64,000 nucleotides of DNA from Streptomyces sp. 1222.5 (GTDB lineage Bacteria > Actinomycetota > Actinomycetes > Streptomycetales > Streptomycetaceae). Under the pieces are notes generated by a model. It made no database searches, was not told the DNA's origin, and was given only the letters and a program-made list of their open reading frames with translations. Of this stretch, positions 25,201-31,966 are shown piece by piece; position 1 is the stretch's first letter, and each line of letters opens with the position of its first letter. The position numbers were made by a program, and so were the translations under genes. The stretch is taken from assembly GCF_900105245.1 (NCBI RefSeq), contig NZ_FNSZ01000001.1, forward strand, positions 6,694,001 through 6,758,000, read 5' to 3'.

Positions 25201-25686
25201 CCGGCCGGCCGCCAGGGCCCGTACCGGTTCCGAGAGCGGTCCGAGCAGCACGGTCAGACCGGGGCCGCCGTACTCGCGCAGCGCCTCCCACGGCACCACC
25301 GGAGGCGTACCGGACACCGCGCCGACATGGCCGGCCGACGTGACGCGGCACAGCCGGGCCCATCCCTCCCGGTTCTGCGCGAGCAGCGTGAACCGCAGCG
25401 GCGGCTCGACGACATGTGCGCCACCGCGCGCGGGGGTGCGGTGGCGCTGGGCGGGCGGTGGCGGCGCGAGGGCCGCCACCGCGAGGTCGATCCCGAAGAT
25501 CGGCCGTATCCCCGCTCCGGCGCACGCCTCGGCGAACCGGACGGCGCCGGTGACGGTGTCCCGGTCGGTGAGCGCGAGCGCGGTCATGCCCCGCTCGGCC
25601 GCCCGCCGGGCGAGATGCTCGGGCTGGGCGGCGCCGTAGCGGATGGAGTAACCGGACGCGACGTGCAGATGGGCGAAGCCCGCCAT
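22234..25686 (-). CDS. dnaE2: Error-prone DNA polymerase III alpha subunit DnaE2
   Basis: This 1150-residue C-family polymerase fits DnaE2. The N-terminal PHP domain (AHLHVASGYSIRYGAAQPEHL; ALTDRDTVTGAVRF) is followed by the palm with LPDIDIDVE carrying the catalytic Asp residues. The fingers, helix-hairpin-helix (AEIGALNSL) and OB fold (QVLVAGVRASTQTPPIASGKRIIFVTLEDGSGLVDLAFF) come next. It is shorter than the replicative DnaE and lacks its extended C-terminus. It starts at ATG 25686 behind a GAGGGAGGTG site. An SOS box 52 bp upstream and the coupled ImuB-like gene point to damage-induced mutagenic repair. No imuA' gene is adjacent in this window. Confidence 0.95.
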   Translation of the reverse strand: MAGFAHLHVASGYSIRYGAAQPEHLARRAAERGMTALALTDRDTVTGAVRFAEACAGAGIRPIFGIDLAVAALAPPPPAQRHRTPARGGAHVVEPPLRFTLLAQNREGWARLCRVTSAGHVGAVSGTPPVVPWEALREYGGPGLTVLLGPLSEPVRALAAGREDAAVRLLAPWQEIFGEGTRLEAVVHKRFGTGPGSLRLAARTLALADRTRTTAVLSNSVRYADPDQHRLADVLDAARLLRPIDRRRLDSGQRWLKDEKSMAATALMITECAGADARRAGRLLADTAATADLCTVDPAADLGLGRPHFPEPSLFGAGPGTEGAARLLRARCEAGLVRRGLDRDRAALDRLDDELGVISELDYDSYFLAVGQVVADIREKGIRVAARGSGAGSMVCHALGIATANPLDHRLLFERFLSVRRASLPDIDIDVESARRLECYDTIFERFGKERVAVTAMPETYRARRALRDTGLALGIAPADVDRIAKSFPHLRASDISGALAELPELRQLAAEADRYGPLWELAEGLDSLVHGMAMHPCGVVISDATLLDRLPVQPTPQGDYPMAMAAKEEIEALGNIKLDVLGVRMQSAMAHAVTEIERTTGNHIDLDDPEQVPLDDVFAFKLIQESQTLGLFQLESPGQQDLLSRLQPRDPQDVIADISLFRPGPVAGGMPERYIAARHGGTPRYAHPDLEPVLSDTYGVTIWHEQIIETLSVMTGCDRALAEMARRALGDKERMPEIRDWFHQRAKARGYSEEVRDQVWKTVEAFGAYGFCRAHAVAFAVPALQSAWLKAHYPAFLLAGLLEHDPGMWPKRVLVSDARRRGVPVLPVDVNHSGVKHTVEKADGEQWGVRLALSAVHGISEEECTRIEEGQPYGSLSDFWQRGRPSRPVAERLAEIGALNSLHDGHLTRRDLLLQIAELHRQSRSRSAGKGQLPFDTHAVGGAEPSGLPELTGREALSAELSTLGIDVSKHLMEHHHRLLREIGATDAAHLAGLRAGQQVLVAGVRASTQTPPIASGKRIIFVTLEDGSGLVDLAFFEDSHPACAYTVFHSGLLLVRGTVQVRGTRRTVVGTMAWDLDEIAAARRDNGPEAALALIGSRHPHPTPAQPGRTLANGTTGARLHPYADLQPAGSRSADLKKFGYTSQGSAG

Positions 25687-25737
25687 GCCGCACCTCCCTC
25701 ACTCCACCCCTTTTCCGCCATACGTCCGATACGTACA

Positions 25738-25753
25738 TCGTACGCTCGTTCGA
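25738..25753 (-). promoter_or_regulatory. LexA (SOS) box of the dnaE2 operon
   Basis: Read toward dnaE2 the sequence is TCGAACGAGCGTACGA, matching the actinobacterial consensus CGAAC-N4-GTTCG at all but one base. Its end overlaps TACGAT, a likely -10 box, 52-67 bp before the dnaE2 start, which is the right place for repression. Confidence 0.7.
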
Positions 25754-25869
25754 TTACTGTAACCCCACCCGCATCGGTCGGGCGACCAGAAATCGAACGT
25801 GTCAGCGATTATCTTCCGGGATGGAGTGCCGGTGGAGCGGGATCCCCGTGATCCGGCGGGGGAGTGGGC

Positions 25870-26244
25870 TCAGTTGGCCCAGGGCGGGGAGAGGCGGGTG
25901 CCGTCGGCCAGCCGGGCTTCCAGGCCGACCGAGGTGGTGACCCAGGAGATCGCGGTGTGCTCGGTCGGATTGGTCACGGCCAGGGTCGCCCCCGGATTGA
26001 TGATCACCGTGTCGCCGGCGGTGATCCGGTCGGTCCGGCCGTCGAGCATGATGAGCAGCTCGCCGACGAGCAGGTGGAAGATCTCCTCACGGTTGACGGT
26101 GTGGGCGGGGGCCTCGGTGCCCGGCGGTATCTCGCCGCGCCACGCGCAAAGCTCCTTGCTGCCGGTGGGCGGGGTGGCGTACGAGACGAACCGGGCGCCG
26201 TGGATCTCGTGGGTCACGGCTTCCGAGGAGCGGACGACGGGCAT
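25870..26244 (-). CDS. Small cupin-domain protein
   Basis: This 124-residue single-domain cupin has motif 1-like PPGTEAPAHTVNREEIFHLLVGELLIMLDG (His and Glu ligands) and motif 2-like GDTVIINPGATLAVTNPTEHTAISWV. The second motif keeps one His, so metal binding is plausible. Such proteins can be isomerases, oxygenases or binding proteins; the substrate is unknown. ATG 26244 follows AAGGAGA by 7 nt. It is divergent from a MarR regulator, with two palindromic operators between them, so it is very probably the regulator's main target. Confidence 0.85.
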   Translation of the reverse strand: MPVVRSSEAVTHEIHGARFVSYATPPTGSKELCAWRGEIPPGTEAPAHTVNREEIFHLLVGELLIMLDGRTDRITAGDTVIINPGATLAVTNPTEHTAISWVTTSVGLEARLADGTRLSPPWAN

Positions 26245-26269
26245 GACGGTGTCTCCTTTTGCGAAAAGT

Positions 26270-26315
26270 GGTCAAGCTGCTTGACCATCTCTCCGTATGG
26301 TCAAGCAGCTTGACC
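26270..26315. promoter_or_regulatory. Twin 17-bp MarR operators
   Basis: GGTCAAGCTGCTTGACC (26270-26286) and GGTCAAGCAGCTTGACC (26299-26315) are perfect palindromes around one central base, with centres 29 bp apart. A further half-site GTCAAG is at 26321-26326. They fill the gap between the divergent cupin and MarR genes, so a bound repressor would cover both promoters. Confidence 0.8.
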
Positions 26316-26343
26316 AAATCGTCAAGGGTGTTTCAATGCCTCC

Positions 26344-26790
26344 GTGCAGAACTCCGACGCCATGGCCCTGTCCGCCGCCCTGCTCGCCGTGGCGGGCGAC
26401 CTCACTCAGCGCATCCATGACGGGGTCGTGGCCCGCGGCTTCACCGACCTCCGGCCCGCCCACGGCTTCGCCTTCGCGCGGCTCGCGCCGGACGGCGCCA
26501 CCGTCACCGACCTCGCCGCTCACCTCGGGGTGACCAAGCAGGCGGCGAGTCAGCTGGTGGACGAGATCGTGCGCAAGGGGTACGCCGAGCGGCTGCCGCA
26601 CCCGGAGGACGCGCGCGCCCGGCTGATCGTGCTGACCGGGCGGGGGTGGGCCTGCACCCGGGCGGCGGAGGAGGCGGCCGCCGAGGTCGTGGAGCGATGG
26701 GCCGAACTGCTGGGCGAGGGTGAAGTGCGCGTGTTGCGGGACCGTCTGGCCCGGATCGCTCCCTACGGTCCGATCAGGCCTTCCTGGTGA
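26344..26790 (+). CDS. MarR-family transcriptional regulator
   Basis: This 148-residue protein has helices flanking a winged HTH: VTDLAAHLGVTKQAASQLVDEIVRKGYAERLPHPEDARARLIVLTGRG includes the recognition helix and the D-x-R wing typical of MarR. It should bind as a dimer to the twin GGTCAAGC palindromes just upstream, repressing itself and the divergent cupin gene until a ligand is present. GTG 26344 is used here; ATG 26362 is an alternative, and neither has a strong ribosome-binding site. Confidence 0.88.
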   Translation: MQNSDAMALSAALLAVAGDLTQRIHDGVVARGFTDLRPAHGFAFARLAPDGATVTDLAAHLGVTKQAASQLVDEIVRKGYAERLPHPEDARARLIVLTGRGWACTRAAEEAAAEVVERWAELLGEGEVRVLRDRLARIAPYGPIRPSW

Positions 26791-26913
26791 CGGTCCGTCA
26801 GGGCGCCGAAGCGACGCGCCGGTGAGGCTCCGGTTATCACTGGAAGTTTTTACTGACGCGTAACTTCACACTTCCACTACTCGTCCGTAACTTGACGAGT
26901 GAACAGCATCCTC

Positions 26914-26927
26914 GTGATCCGGATCAC
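26914..26927. promoter_or_regulatory. CRP-like palindrome upstream of the lipase gene
   Basis: GTGATCCGGATCAC is a perfect 14-bp palindrome flanked as CGTGA-N6-TCACA, close to CRP/FNR-type sites. It lies 47 bp before the lipase start. An inverted repeat ACTCGT/ACGAGT (26879-26884 and 26895-26900) is just upstream. Confidence 0.45.
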
Positions 26928-26973
26928 AGGGTAAGGCCGTCGCACCTCCCTTGAGCCGCAAGGAGATCACACG

Positions 26974-27834
26974 ATGCTGCCCTGGAAGCGAGTGCTCAGA
27001 CCCCTCGCCGCGCTGCTCCTCACCGCCGCCGTCGCCACCCTCCCCGCCGCCACCGCCCAGGCCGCCTCCGCCCCGAGCAGCGGCTGGAACGACTTCTCCT
27101 GCAAGCCCTCCGCCGCCCACCCCCGCCCGGTCGTCCTGGTCCACGGAACCCTGGGCAACTCGATCGACAACTGGCTCTCCCTCGCCCCCTATCTGAAGGA
27201 CCGCGGGTACTGCGTCTACTCCCTGGACTACGGCCAGTTGACCGGCGTCCTGCTCTTCCACGGCCTCGGGCCCATCGACAAGTCGGCCGAACAGCTGTCC
27301 GCCTACGTCGACAAGGTGCTCGCCGCCACCGGAGCCGCCGAGGCCGACCTGGTCGGCCACTCCCAGGGCGGCCTGATGCCCCGCTACTACCTCAAGTTCC
27401 TCGGTGGGGCCGGCAAGGTGAACGCCCTCGTCGGCATCGCGCCCGACAACCACGGCGCCACCCTGAGCGGGCTGACCAACCTGCTGCCGTACTTCCCCGG
27501 CGCCGCGGACCTGATCAAGGCCACCACCCCCGGCCTCGGTGACCAGATCCCCGGCTCCGCCTTCCTCACCAAGCTCAACGCGGACGGCGACACCGTCCCC
27601 GGAGTGCACTACACGGTCCTCGCCACCAAGTACGACGAGGTGGCCACCCCCTGGCGCAGCCAGTACCTGACCGGCCCCGACGTCCGCAACGTCCTGCTGC
27701 AGGACCTGTGCCCGCTCGACCTCTCCGAACACGTGGCGATCGGCCTGTTCGACCGGATCGCCTTCCACGAGGTGGCCAACGCGCTCGACCCGGCCCACGC
27801 CACCGCCACCACCTGCGCGTCGGCCTTCAGCTGA
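26974..27834 (+). CDS. Secreted triacylglycerol lipase/esterase
   Basis: This 286-residue alpha/beta hydrolase has a signal peptide (about 1-31, ending AQAA). The mature part carries the oxyanion segment VVLVHGTLGN, the nucleophile elbow GHSQGG, and a C-terminal His in SEHVAIGLFDRIAFHE. The domain resembles class I.7-like Streptomyces and Propionibacterium lipases. Cys pairs at NDFSC/GYC and LCPLD/TTCASAF can form disulfides, as expected for an exported enzyme. AAGGAGATCACACG precedes ATG 26974. It is convergent with the AA10 gene across a strong hairpin. It likely hydrolyses fatty-acid esters outside the cell. Confidence 0.92.
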   Translation: MLPWKRVLRPLAALLLTAAVATLPAATAQAASAPSSGWNDFSCKPSAAHPRPVVLVHGTLGNSIDNWLSLAPYLKDRGYCVYSLDYGQLTGVLLFHGLGPIDKSAEQLSAYVDKVLAATGAAEADLVGHSQGGLMPRYYLKFLGGAGKVNALVGIAPDNHGATLSGLTNLLPYFPGAADLIKATTPGLGDQIPGSAFLTKLNADGDTVPGVHYTVLATKYDEVATPWRSQYLTGPDVRNVLLQDLCPLDLSEHVAIGLFDRIAFHEVANALDPAHATATTCASAFS

Positions 27835-27841
27835 CGCGCCG

Positions 27842-27880
27842 CCGGGGCCTGTCCGGCCTGAGCCGCCGGACGGGCCCCGG
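27842..27880. terminator. Bidirectional terminator hairpin
   Basis: A 16-bp stem with one G-T pair (27842-27857 with 27865-27880) and a 7-nt loop separates the convergent lipase and AA10 genes. Confidence 0.85.
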
Positions 27881-27885
27881 AACCC

Positions 27886-28929
27886 TCACCCGCGGCGGCC
27901 GCCCGCGGCGCGCCGCCGCACCGACAGGAACAGCGCCGCCGAACCGAGCGCCAGCGCGGCCGCGCCGCCGATGGCCGCGTACGAGGTGCCGGTGGACGCG
28001 CCGGTCTCGGCGAGGTTCTCCGAACTCCCCTCGGCCTGAGGCCGGTTGGGCGCGGCGGCGGGCTCCGCGGAGGTGCTCGCGTCGTCGTCGCCGTGACCGT
28101 GGTGCTCGACCGTCGACCTGTCCTCGCCGGCCGTGATCTGCTCGTCGGACGGCGCGGAGGCGACCGGAGCCGGGGTGGACCCGGCGGATCCGGTGCTCTC
28201 CGTGCCGCCGGAGCCGGAGCCGGAGCCGGTGTCTTCGGTGCTGCCCGTACCGCCGCCGCTCCCCGTGCTCCCGGTGCCACCGGTGCCTGCGCCGAAGTCC
28301 ACGTCCGAGCAGGAGTAGAACGCCTCCGGGCTGTCCGAGCGCTGCCAGACCGCGTACAGCAACTGCCGTCCGGACCGCTCGGGGAGCCTGCCGGAGAAGG
28401 TGTAGAAGCCGCCCGAGGCGGTGGGGTCGGTGACCGTCGCCACCGGGTGCTCCAGATCCAGGGCGGACCAGGCCAGCGGCTTCGCGGGGTCGTAACCGGG
28501 CTTGGTCGCATAGACCTTGAAGGTCCCCCTGTGCGGCGCGGTCACCCGGTACTTGAAGGTGTACGACCCGCTGCGCACGCTCGTCGCCGGCCAGTCGGAG
28601 CGGGCCAGGTCGAGGCCCTTGAACTCGGCGTGGCCCGCGCTGCACAGCCTGCCGTCCGGGATCAGCCGCTGGTGCCGGCCGTTCGCGTCGCCGATCCGGA
28701 TGCCGTTCCAGTCGTACAGGGCCTGGGCGCCGCCGGCCGTCACGGCCGCCCTGCACGCGGCCGACTTCGGGCTCTCCGGTCCCTCCGCGTAGCACTGCGA
28801 GACCCGGCTGACCGGGTCGCCCATCGAGCCGTGCGCGGACGCGGGGGCGGCGGCGAGCGCGGTCAGGGCGAGCGGCGCCGTACCGAGTACGGCGACGGCG
28901 GCGGCCTTGCGGTGGGCGCGAGCGGGCAT
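27886..28929 (-). CDS. AA10 lytic polysaccharide monooxygenase with LAETG sorting signal
   Basis: This 347-residue protein's signal peptide ends ASA with His33 as the first mature residue, the N-terminal His of a copper histidine brace. The second brace His lies in SAGHAEF. The AA10 domain runs to about residue 220 with paired Cys. A Gly/Ser/Thr-rich spacer (about 220-300) then leads to LAETG, a hydrophobic segment and an RRR tail, the LAxTG-type signal used by class E sortases. The enzyme should therefore be wall-bound and cleave chitin or cellulose oxidatively. ATG 28929 follows GGAGGAG. No class E sortase lies in this window. Confidence 0.93.
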   Translation of the reverse strand: MPARAHRKAAAVAVLGTAPLALTALAAAPASAHGSMGDPVSRVSQCYAEGPESPKSAACRAAVTAGGAQALYDWNGIRIGDANGRHQRLIPDGRLCSAGHAEFKGLDLARSDWPATSVRSGSYTFKYRVTAPHRGTFKVYATKPGYDPAKPLAWSALDLEHPVATVTDPTASGGFYTFSGRLPERSGRQLLYAVWQRSDSPEAFYSCSDVDFGAGTGGTGSTGSGGGTGSTEDTGSGSGSGGTESTGSAGSTPAPVASAPSDEQITAGEDRSTVEHHGHGDDDASTSAEPAAAPNRPQAEGSSENLAETGASTGTSYAAIGGAAALALGSAALFLSVRRRAAGGRRG

Positions 28930-29045
28930 GCGGAACTCCTCCGAACGGTCCGTGGGGGTGGGGGGATCCCGTGGGGTGATCCGAAACTAGCCCCGAAAGA
29001 CCGTGGAATCGCCTGCTGGAGGCGGGTGGAGGAGATCCTTATGGT

Positions 29046-29057
29046 CCCCTTAAGGGG
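29046..29057. promoter_or_regulatory. 12-bp palindrome upstream of the GNAT gene
   Basis: CCCCTTAAGGGG is a perfect palindrome 38 bp before the acetyltransferase start, between divergent genes. It could be an operator for either gene. Confidence 0.35.
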
Positions 29058-29094
29058 GTGCTCAGACTGCGCTCAGGTAGCTACCGTGCGCGGC

Positions 29095-29553
29095 ATGGAC
29101 GACCAGGAGAACGCGGGGGTCCGGCCGGCCCGCGCCGCCGACGTACCGGCCGTGCGCGCGGTGACGGACGCGGCCTACCGCCCCTACATCGAGCGCATCG
29201 GCGTGGTGCCCCAACCCATGGAGGCGGACCATGAAGCGAACGTGGCCGCCGGCCGGGTGTTCGTCACCGCAGACCCCGTCGTCGGGCTGGTGGTGGTCGA
29301 GGAGTTCGCCGACCACCTCTTCCTGGACAGCGTCGCCGTCCATCCCGCCGCCCACGGCACGGGTGTGGGGCGGCGGCTGCTGCGCTTCGTGGAGACGCGC
29401 GCGCGTGAGCTGGGGCTCGGTGAGATCAGGCTCTACACGAACGCGATGATGTGGGAGAACCGGAAGATCTACCCGAAGTACGGGTACGAGCTCGTGGAAC
29501 GCCGCGTCGACGGCCCCTACGACCGGATCCACTACCGCAAGCTGCTGGGCTGA
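29095..29553 (+). CDS. GNAT-family N-acetyltransferase
   Basis: This 152-residue single GNAT domain includes VRPARAADVPAVRAVTDAAY at the N-terminus and the acetyl-CoA loop VAVHPAAHGTGVGRRLLRFVE (R/Q-x-x-G-x-G/A type). It ends NRKIYPKYGYELVERR. It lacks secretion signals. The acceptor may be an amine of a small molecule or protein and cannot be inferred. ATG 29095 has no ribosome-binding site; TAGCTACC lies 10-20 bp upstream, which suits a leaderless transcript. Confidence 0.88.
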   Translation: MDDQENAGVRPARAADVPAVRAVTDAAYRPYIERIGVVPQPMEADHEANVAAGRVFVTADPVVGLVVVEEFADHLFLDSVAVHPAAHGTGVGRRLLRFVETRARELGLGEIRLYTNAMMWENRKIYPKYGYELVERRVDGPYDRIHYRKLLG

Positions 29554-29568
29554 GGGCCCCGGACGGCG

Positions 29569-29703
29569 TCAGCCGTCGGGCCACCAGGTGCGCGCGATGT
29601 CCTTGCGCACTTCGGGGCGCCCCGCGGGGCGCTCCTCGGCCTCTTCGCGGATCCGGCGGGTGTCCGTCCTCTTCAGGGGCTTCTGCACGATCGAGCGGCG
29701 CAT
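29569..29703 (-). CDS. Small basic protein, 44 residues
   Basis: A 44-codon ORF from ATG 29703 to TGA at 29569 has GGAGG 5 nt before the start and Streptomyces codon use. It reads MRRSIVQKPLKRTDTRRIREEAEERPAG and ends ARTWWPDG. It is hydrophilic, with no TM and 10 Arg plus several Glu. I do not recognise a family. It is convergent with the GNAT gene and divergent from the methyltransferase. The good Shine-Dalgarno and coding bias make it likely real. Confidence 0.6.
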   Translation of the reverse strand: MRRSIVQKPLKRTDTRRIREEAEERPAGRPEVRKDIARTWWPDG

Positions 29704-29841
29704 GGCTGCCTCCTTCAGTGCCTACCGGGTTCCGCGATGTCACGGAGATAGACGCTTTTGGCGAGAGTTCCTCATCGGTGCCGGTCTGTCAGTGGCGGCT
29801 GTCACGTCCGCGTTGTCAGTGGTGTGTGTCACTCTCCGGGG

Positions 29842-30462
29842 ATGACGAGCGAGAGTGGACGCACGGTTGCGGATGCCCCGAACGAGGACTGGGATGCCCG
29901 GGCCGCCGCGTTCGACGACGAGCCGGACCACGGCCTGCGCGACCCCGAGGTCCGCGCGGCCTGGTCGGACCGGCTCCGCGCCTGGCTGCCCGAGGACCCT
30001 GCCGATCTCCTCGACCTCGGCTGCGGCACCGGCAGCATGTCGCTCCTCGCGGCCGGCCAGGGTCACCGGGTGACGGCCGTCGACCTGTCCCCGGCGATGG
30101 TCGAGCGGGCCCGGGCCAAGCTGGCCGGCCACGACGCGGTGGTGCTGCGCGGAGAGGCCGCCGAGCCGCCGGTGGGGGAGCGGCGCTTCGACGTGATCCT
30201 CGTACGCCATGTGCTGTGGACGCTGCCGGAGCCCGCCCGGGTCCTGCGGCACTGGCGGGACCTGCTGCGGCCCGGAGGCCGCTTCGTGCTGGTCGAGGGC
30301 GTCTGGGGCACCCTGCACCCCGTAGGCCTGTCCGCCGGGCGGCTCACCGCCCTGCTGGAGCCGCTGACGGCCGCCCTGCGCGTGGAGCGGCTGTCCGGCG
30401 ACCCGCTGCTGTGGGGCAAGGACGTGGACGACGAGCGGTACGCCCTGATCGCCACCGTGTGA
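29842..30462 (+). CDS. Class I SAM-dependent methyltransferase
   Basis: This 206-residue Rossmann methyltransferase has motif I LLDLGCGTGSMSLLAAGQGHRVTAVDLSPAMVERA and motif II-like RFDVILVRHVLWTLPEPARVL, followed by LLRPGGRFVLVEGVWG. It ends with a small variable substrate cap. It lacks a signal peptide. It resembles UbiE/Tam-like small-molecule methyltransferases but the substrate is unknown. ATG 29842 (MTSESG) is preferred over an upstream start at 29758 because coding quality begins there. A GGGG just before it is only a weak ribosome-binding site. Confidence 0.9.
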   Translation: MTSESGRTVADAPNEDWDARAAAFDDEPDHGLRDPEVRAAWSDRLRAWLPEDPADLLDLGCGTGSMSLLAAGQGHRVTAVDLSPAMVERARAKLAGHDAVVLRGEAAEPPVGERRFDVILVRHVLWTLPEPARVLRHWRDLLRPGGRFVLVEGVWGTLHPVGLSAGRLTALLEPLTAALRVERLSGDPLLWGKDVDDERYALIATV

Positions 30463-30484
30463 GCACGCCCGGTGGCCGGGGACG

Positions 30485-30985
30485 TCAGGCGAGCAGCTCC
30501 TCGAAGCCGCCCTCACGGGCCAGCGCCTCCAGCTCGCCGAGGGCGGCGAGGGCGGCCGACGCGGCCTCTGGGTCGCGCTCCGCCAGACCGCTCTCGGCGA
30601 ACTCGTCCTCGTCCAGCCGCCGCACGTCCGAACCGTCGGCGGACCGCCACAGGTCAAGGTCGAGGTCCTCCACGACCAGTTCGCCGCCGGAGACGAGCGC
30701 GGGCCGGGTGATGTCGCAGTACCAGCCCTTGAGGGAGCCGTCCGCGGCACGCACCTCCTTCACCGAGTACCAGCGGTCGCGCCAGTAGTACTCGGTGAAG
30801 ACGTCGCCCGGCTCGAACCGCACGAAGCCGAAGTCGCGGACTCCGGAACCCGCCCAGGGTGCCCGCACCGCGATCCGGGTGCCGTCGTCCCCGAGCGCGT
30901 CGGCCGGGTAACGGATCTTCGTACGGCCCGCCTTGACCAGGACGACCTCCAGACGGGCCGCCGGATCAGCCGAGTTCACGGACAT
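30485..30985 (-). CDS. DUF402 (FomD-like) protein
   Basis: This 166-residue protein has the DUF402 core: TEYYWRDRWYSVKEVRAADGSLKGWYCDITRPALVSGGELVVEDLDLDLW. The conserved Asp and Tyr residues correspond to the FomD/TTHA-type nucleoside phosphate hydrolase fold. FomD hydrolyses a cytidylylated intermediate in fosfomycin synthesis; most DUF402 proteins are of unknown role, perhaps nucleotide phosphatases. Its start ATG lies inside the last 20 bp of the GNAT gene upstream, so the two are coupled. The C-terminal 35 residues form a Glu/Ala-rich helix. Confidence 0.85.
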   Translation of the reverse strand: MSVNSADPAARLEVVLVKAGRTKIRYPADALGDDGTRIAVRAPWAGSGVRDFGFVRFEPGDVFTEYYWRDRWYSVKEVRAADGSLKGWYCDITRPALVSGGELVVEDLDLDLWRSADGSDVRRLDEDEFAESGLAERDPEAASAALAALGELEALAREGGFEELLA

Positions 30986-31895
30986 GGCGCACCTCCGTGG
31001 CGCAGATCTCGTACCCGAGCCACTTGTTGATCGCGATCATCGGGTCGTTCCCCGCGTCGTTCCCGGTGAACGCCTCGGTGATGCCGGCGGCACGGGCCCG
31101 GTGCAGGGACTGGGTCTTGGCGAGCTTGGCCAGGCCGCGGCCGCGGTGGGCGCGGGCGGTGCCGGTCATCGCCGTGGAGTAGCGGCCGCCGCCGTCGGTG
31201 TAGGCCACGCTGAAGGCGACCGGGCGGCCGTCGACGCACGCGGCCACCGTCAGGTCGCGGTCCAGCAGCGGATGCTTCCAGTACTGCTCGATCCAGGCGT
31301 CGTAGTCGGTGTACTCGAAGTCGATGTCTCCGGGCTCGTCCCGCATCGTCTCCGCGTCCAGCTCGAACAGCGGGCGCGGGTCGTCCGCGAAGTCCGCGGC
31401 CGTACGCAGCTCGACACCCGCCGGGGTCTCCGGGATCGCCGGGAGGGCGGCGCCCGCCAGGTCGAGGCGGAGGAAGTGGGAGGAGCGGCTGCCGCGATAG
31501 CCGTGCCGCTCCGCGAAGGCGCGGTGCGCCGGCTCGTCGAGGACCCAGGTGAGCAGCCGGGTGGCACCTTCGGCGATGAGGTGTTCCTCGGCCGCGCGCA
31601 GCAGCAGCCCGCCCGCGCCACGGCCGGTCCGGTCGGGCCGTACGTAGATGTTCACCAGGCCCTGGCCCGGCTCGGGGCTGTCGTGGGCCAGGTGGACCTG
31701 GGCCGTACCGATCACCTCGCCGTCCTCCTCCGCGACCAGCGGGCGGTACCGGGCCTCCGGCGGGACGTGGACGGCGTTGTGGCGGACCGATTCCGAGGTG
31801 AACAGGATGTACGGCAGGGCGAGCCGCCGCACCCGGGCGAAGCCCTCGGTGTCGGCCGGGACGTCGGGGCGGAGGTCGCGCACGATCACTGTCAT
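30966..31895 (-). CDS. Two-domain GNAT acetyltransferase
   Basis: This 309-residue protein has two GNAT folds. The N-terminal one carries the clear acetyl-CoA loop (VNIYVRPDRTGRGAGGLLLRAAEEH). The C-terminal one keeps a shorter loop (TGTARAHRGRGLAKLAKTQSLHRA) and ends in NKWLGYEI. This is the layout of mycothiol synthase-like and antibiotic-modifying GNATs. I cannot say which acceptor it uses. ATG 31895 begins MTVIVRDLRPD; frame extension upstream is not coding. The stop overlaps the start of the DUF402 gene. It is divergent from the GntR regulator. Confidence 0.87.
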   Translation of the reverse strand: MTVIVRDLRPDVPADTEGFARVRRLALPYILFTSESVRHNAVHVPPEARYRPLVAEEDGEVIGTAQVHLAHDSPEPGQGLVNIYVRPDRTGRGAGGLLLRAAEEHLIAEGATRLLTWVLDEPAHRAFAERHGYRGSRSSHFLRLDLAGAALPAIPETPAGVELRTAADFADDPRPLFELDAETMRDEPGDIDFEYTDYDAWIEQYWKHPLLDRDLTVAACVDGRPVAFSVAYTDGGGRYSTAMTGTARAHRGRGLAKLAKTQSLHRARAAGITEAFTGNDAGNDPMIAINKWLGYEICATEVRHVRELG

Positions 31896-31966
31896 GGGCA
31901 GGCACCGTACGCGGCGGACATCCCCCGGTGCCTCTGATTTTCCGGCGGGTGCGGGACAATCGCCCC

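Noticed and set aside
28133..28318. Plus-strand ORF rich in Pro/Glu/Val
   Set aside because: It is the antisense of the Gly/Ser/Thr spacer of the AA10 protein.
28093..29553. Long plus-strand frame joined to the GNAT gene
   Set aside because: The part before 29095 is antisense to the AA10 gene with shadow composition; only the GNAT section is coding.
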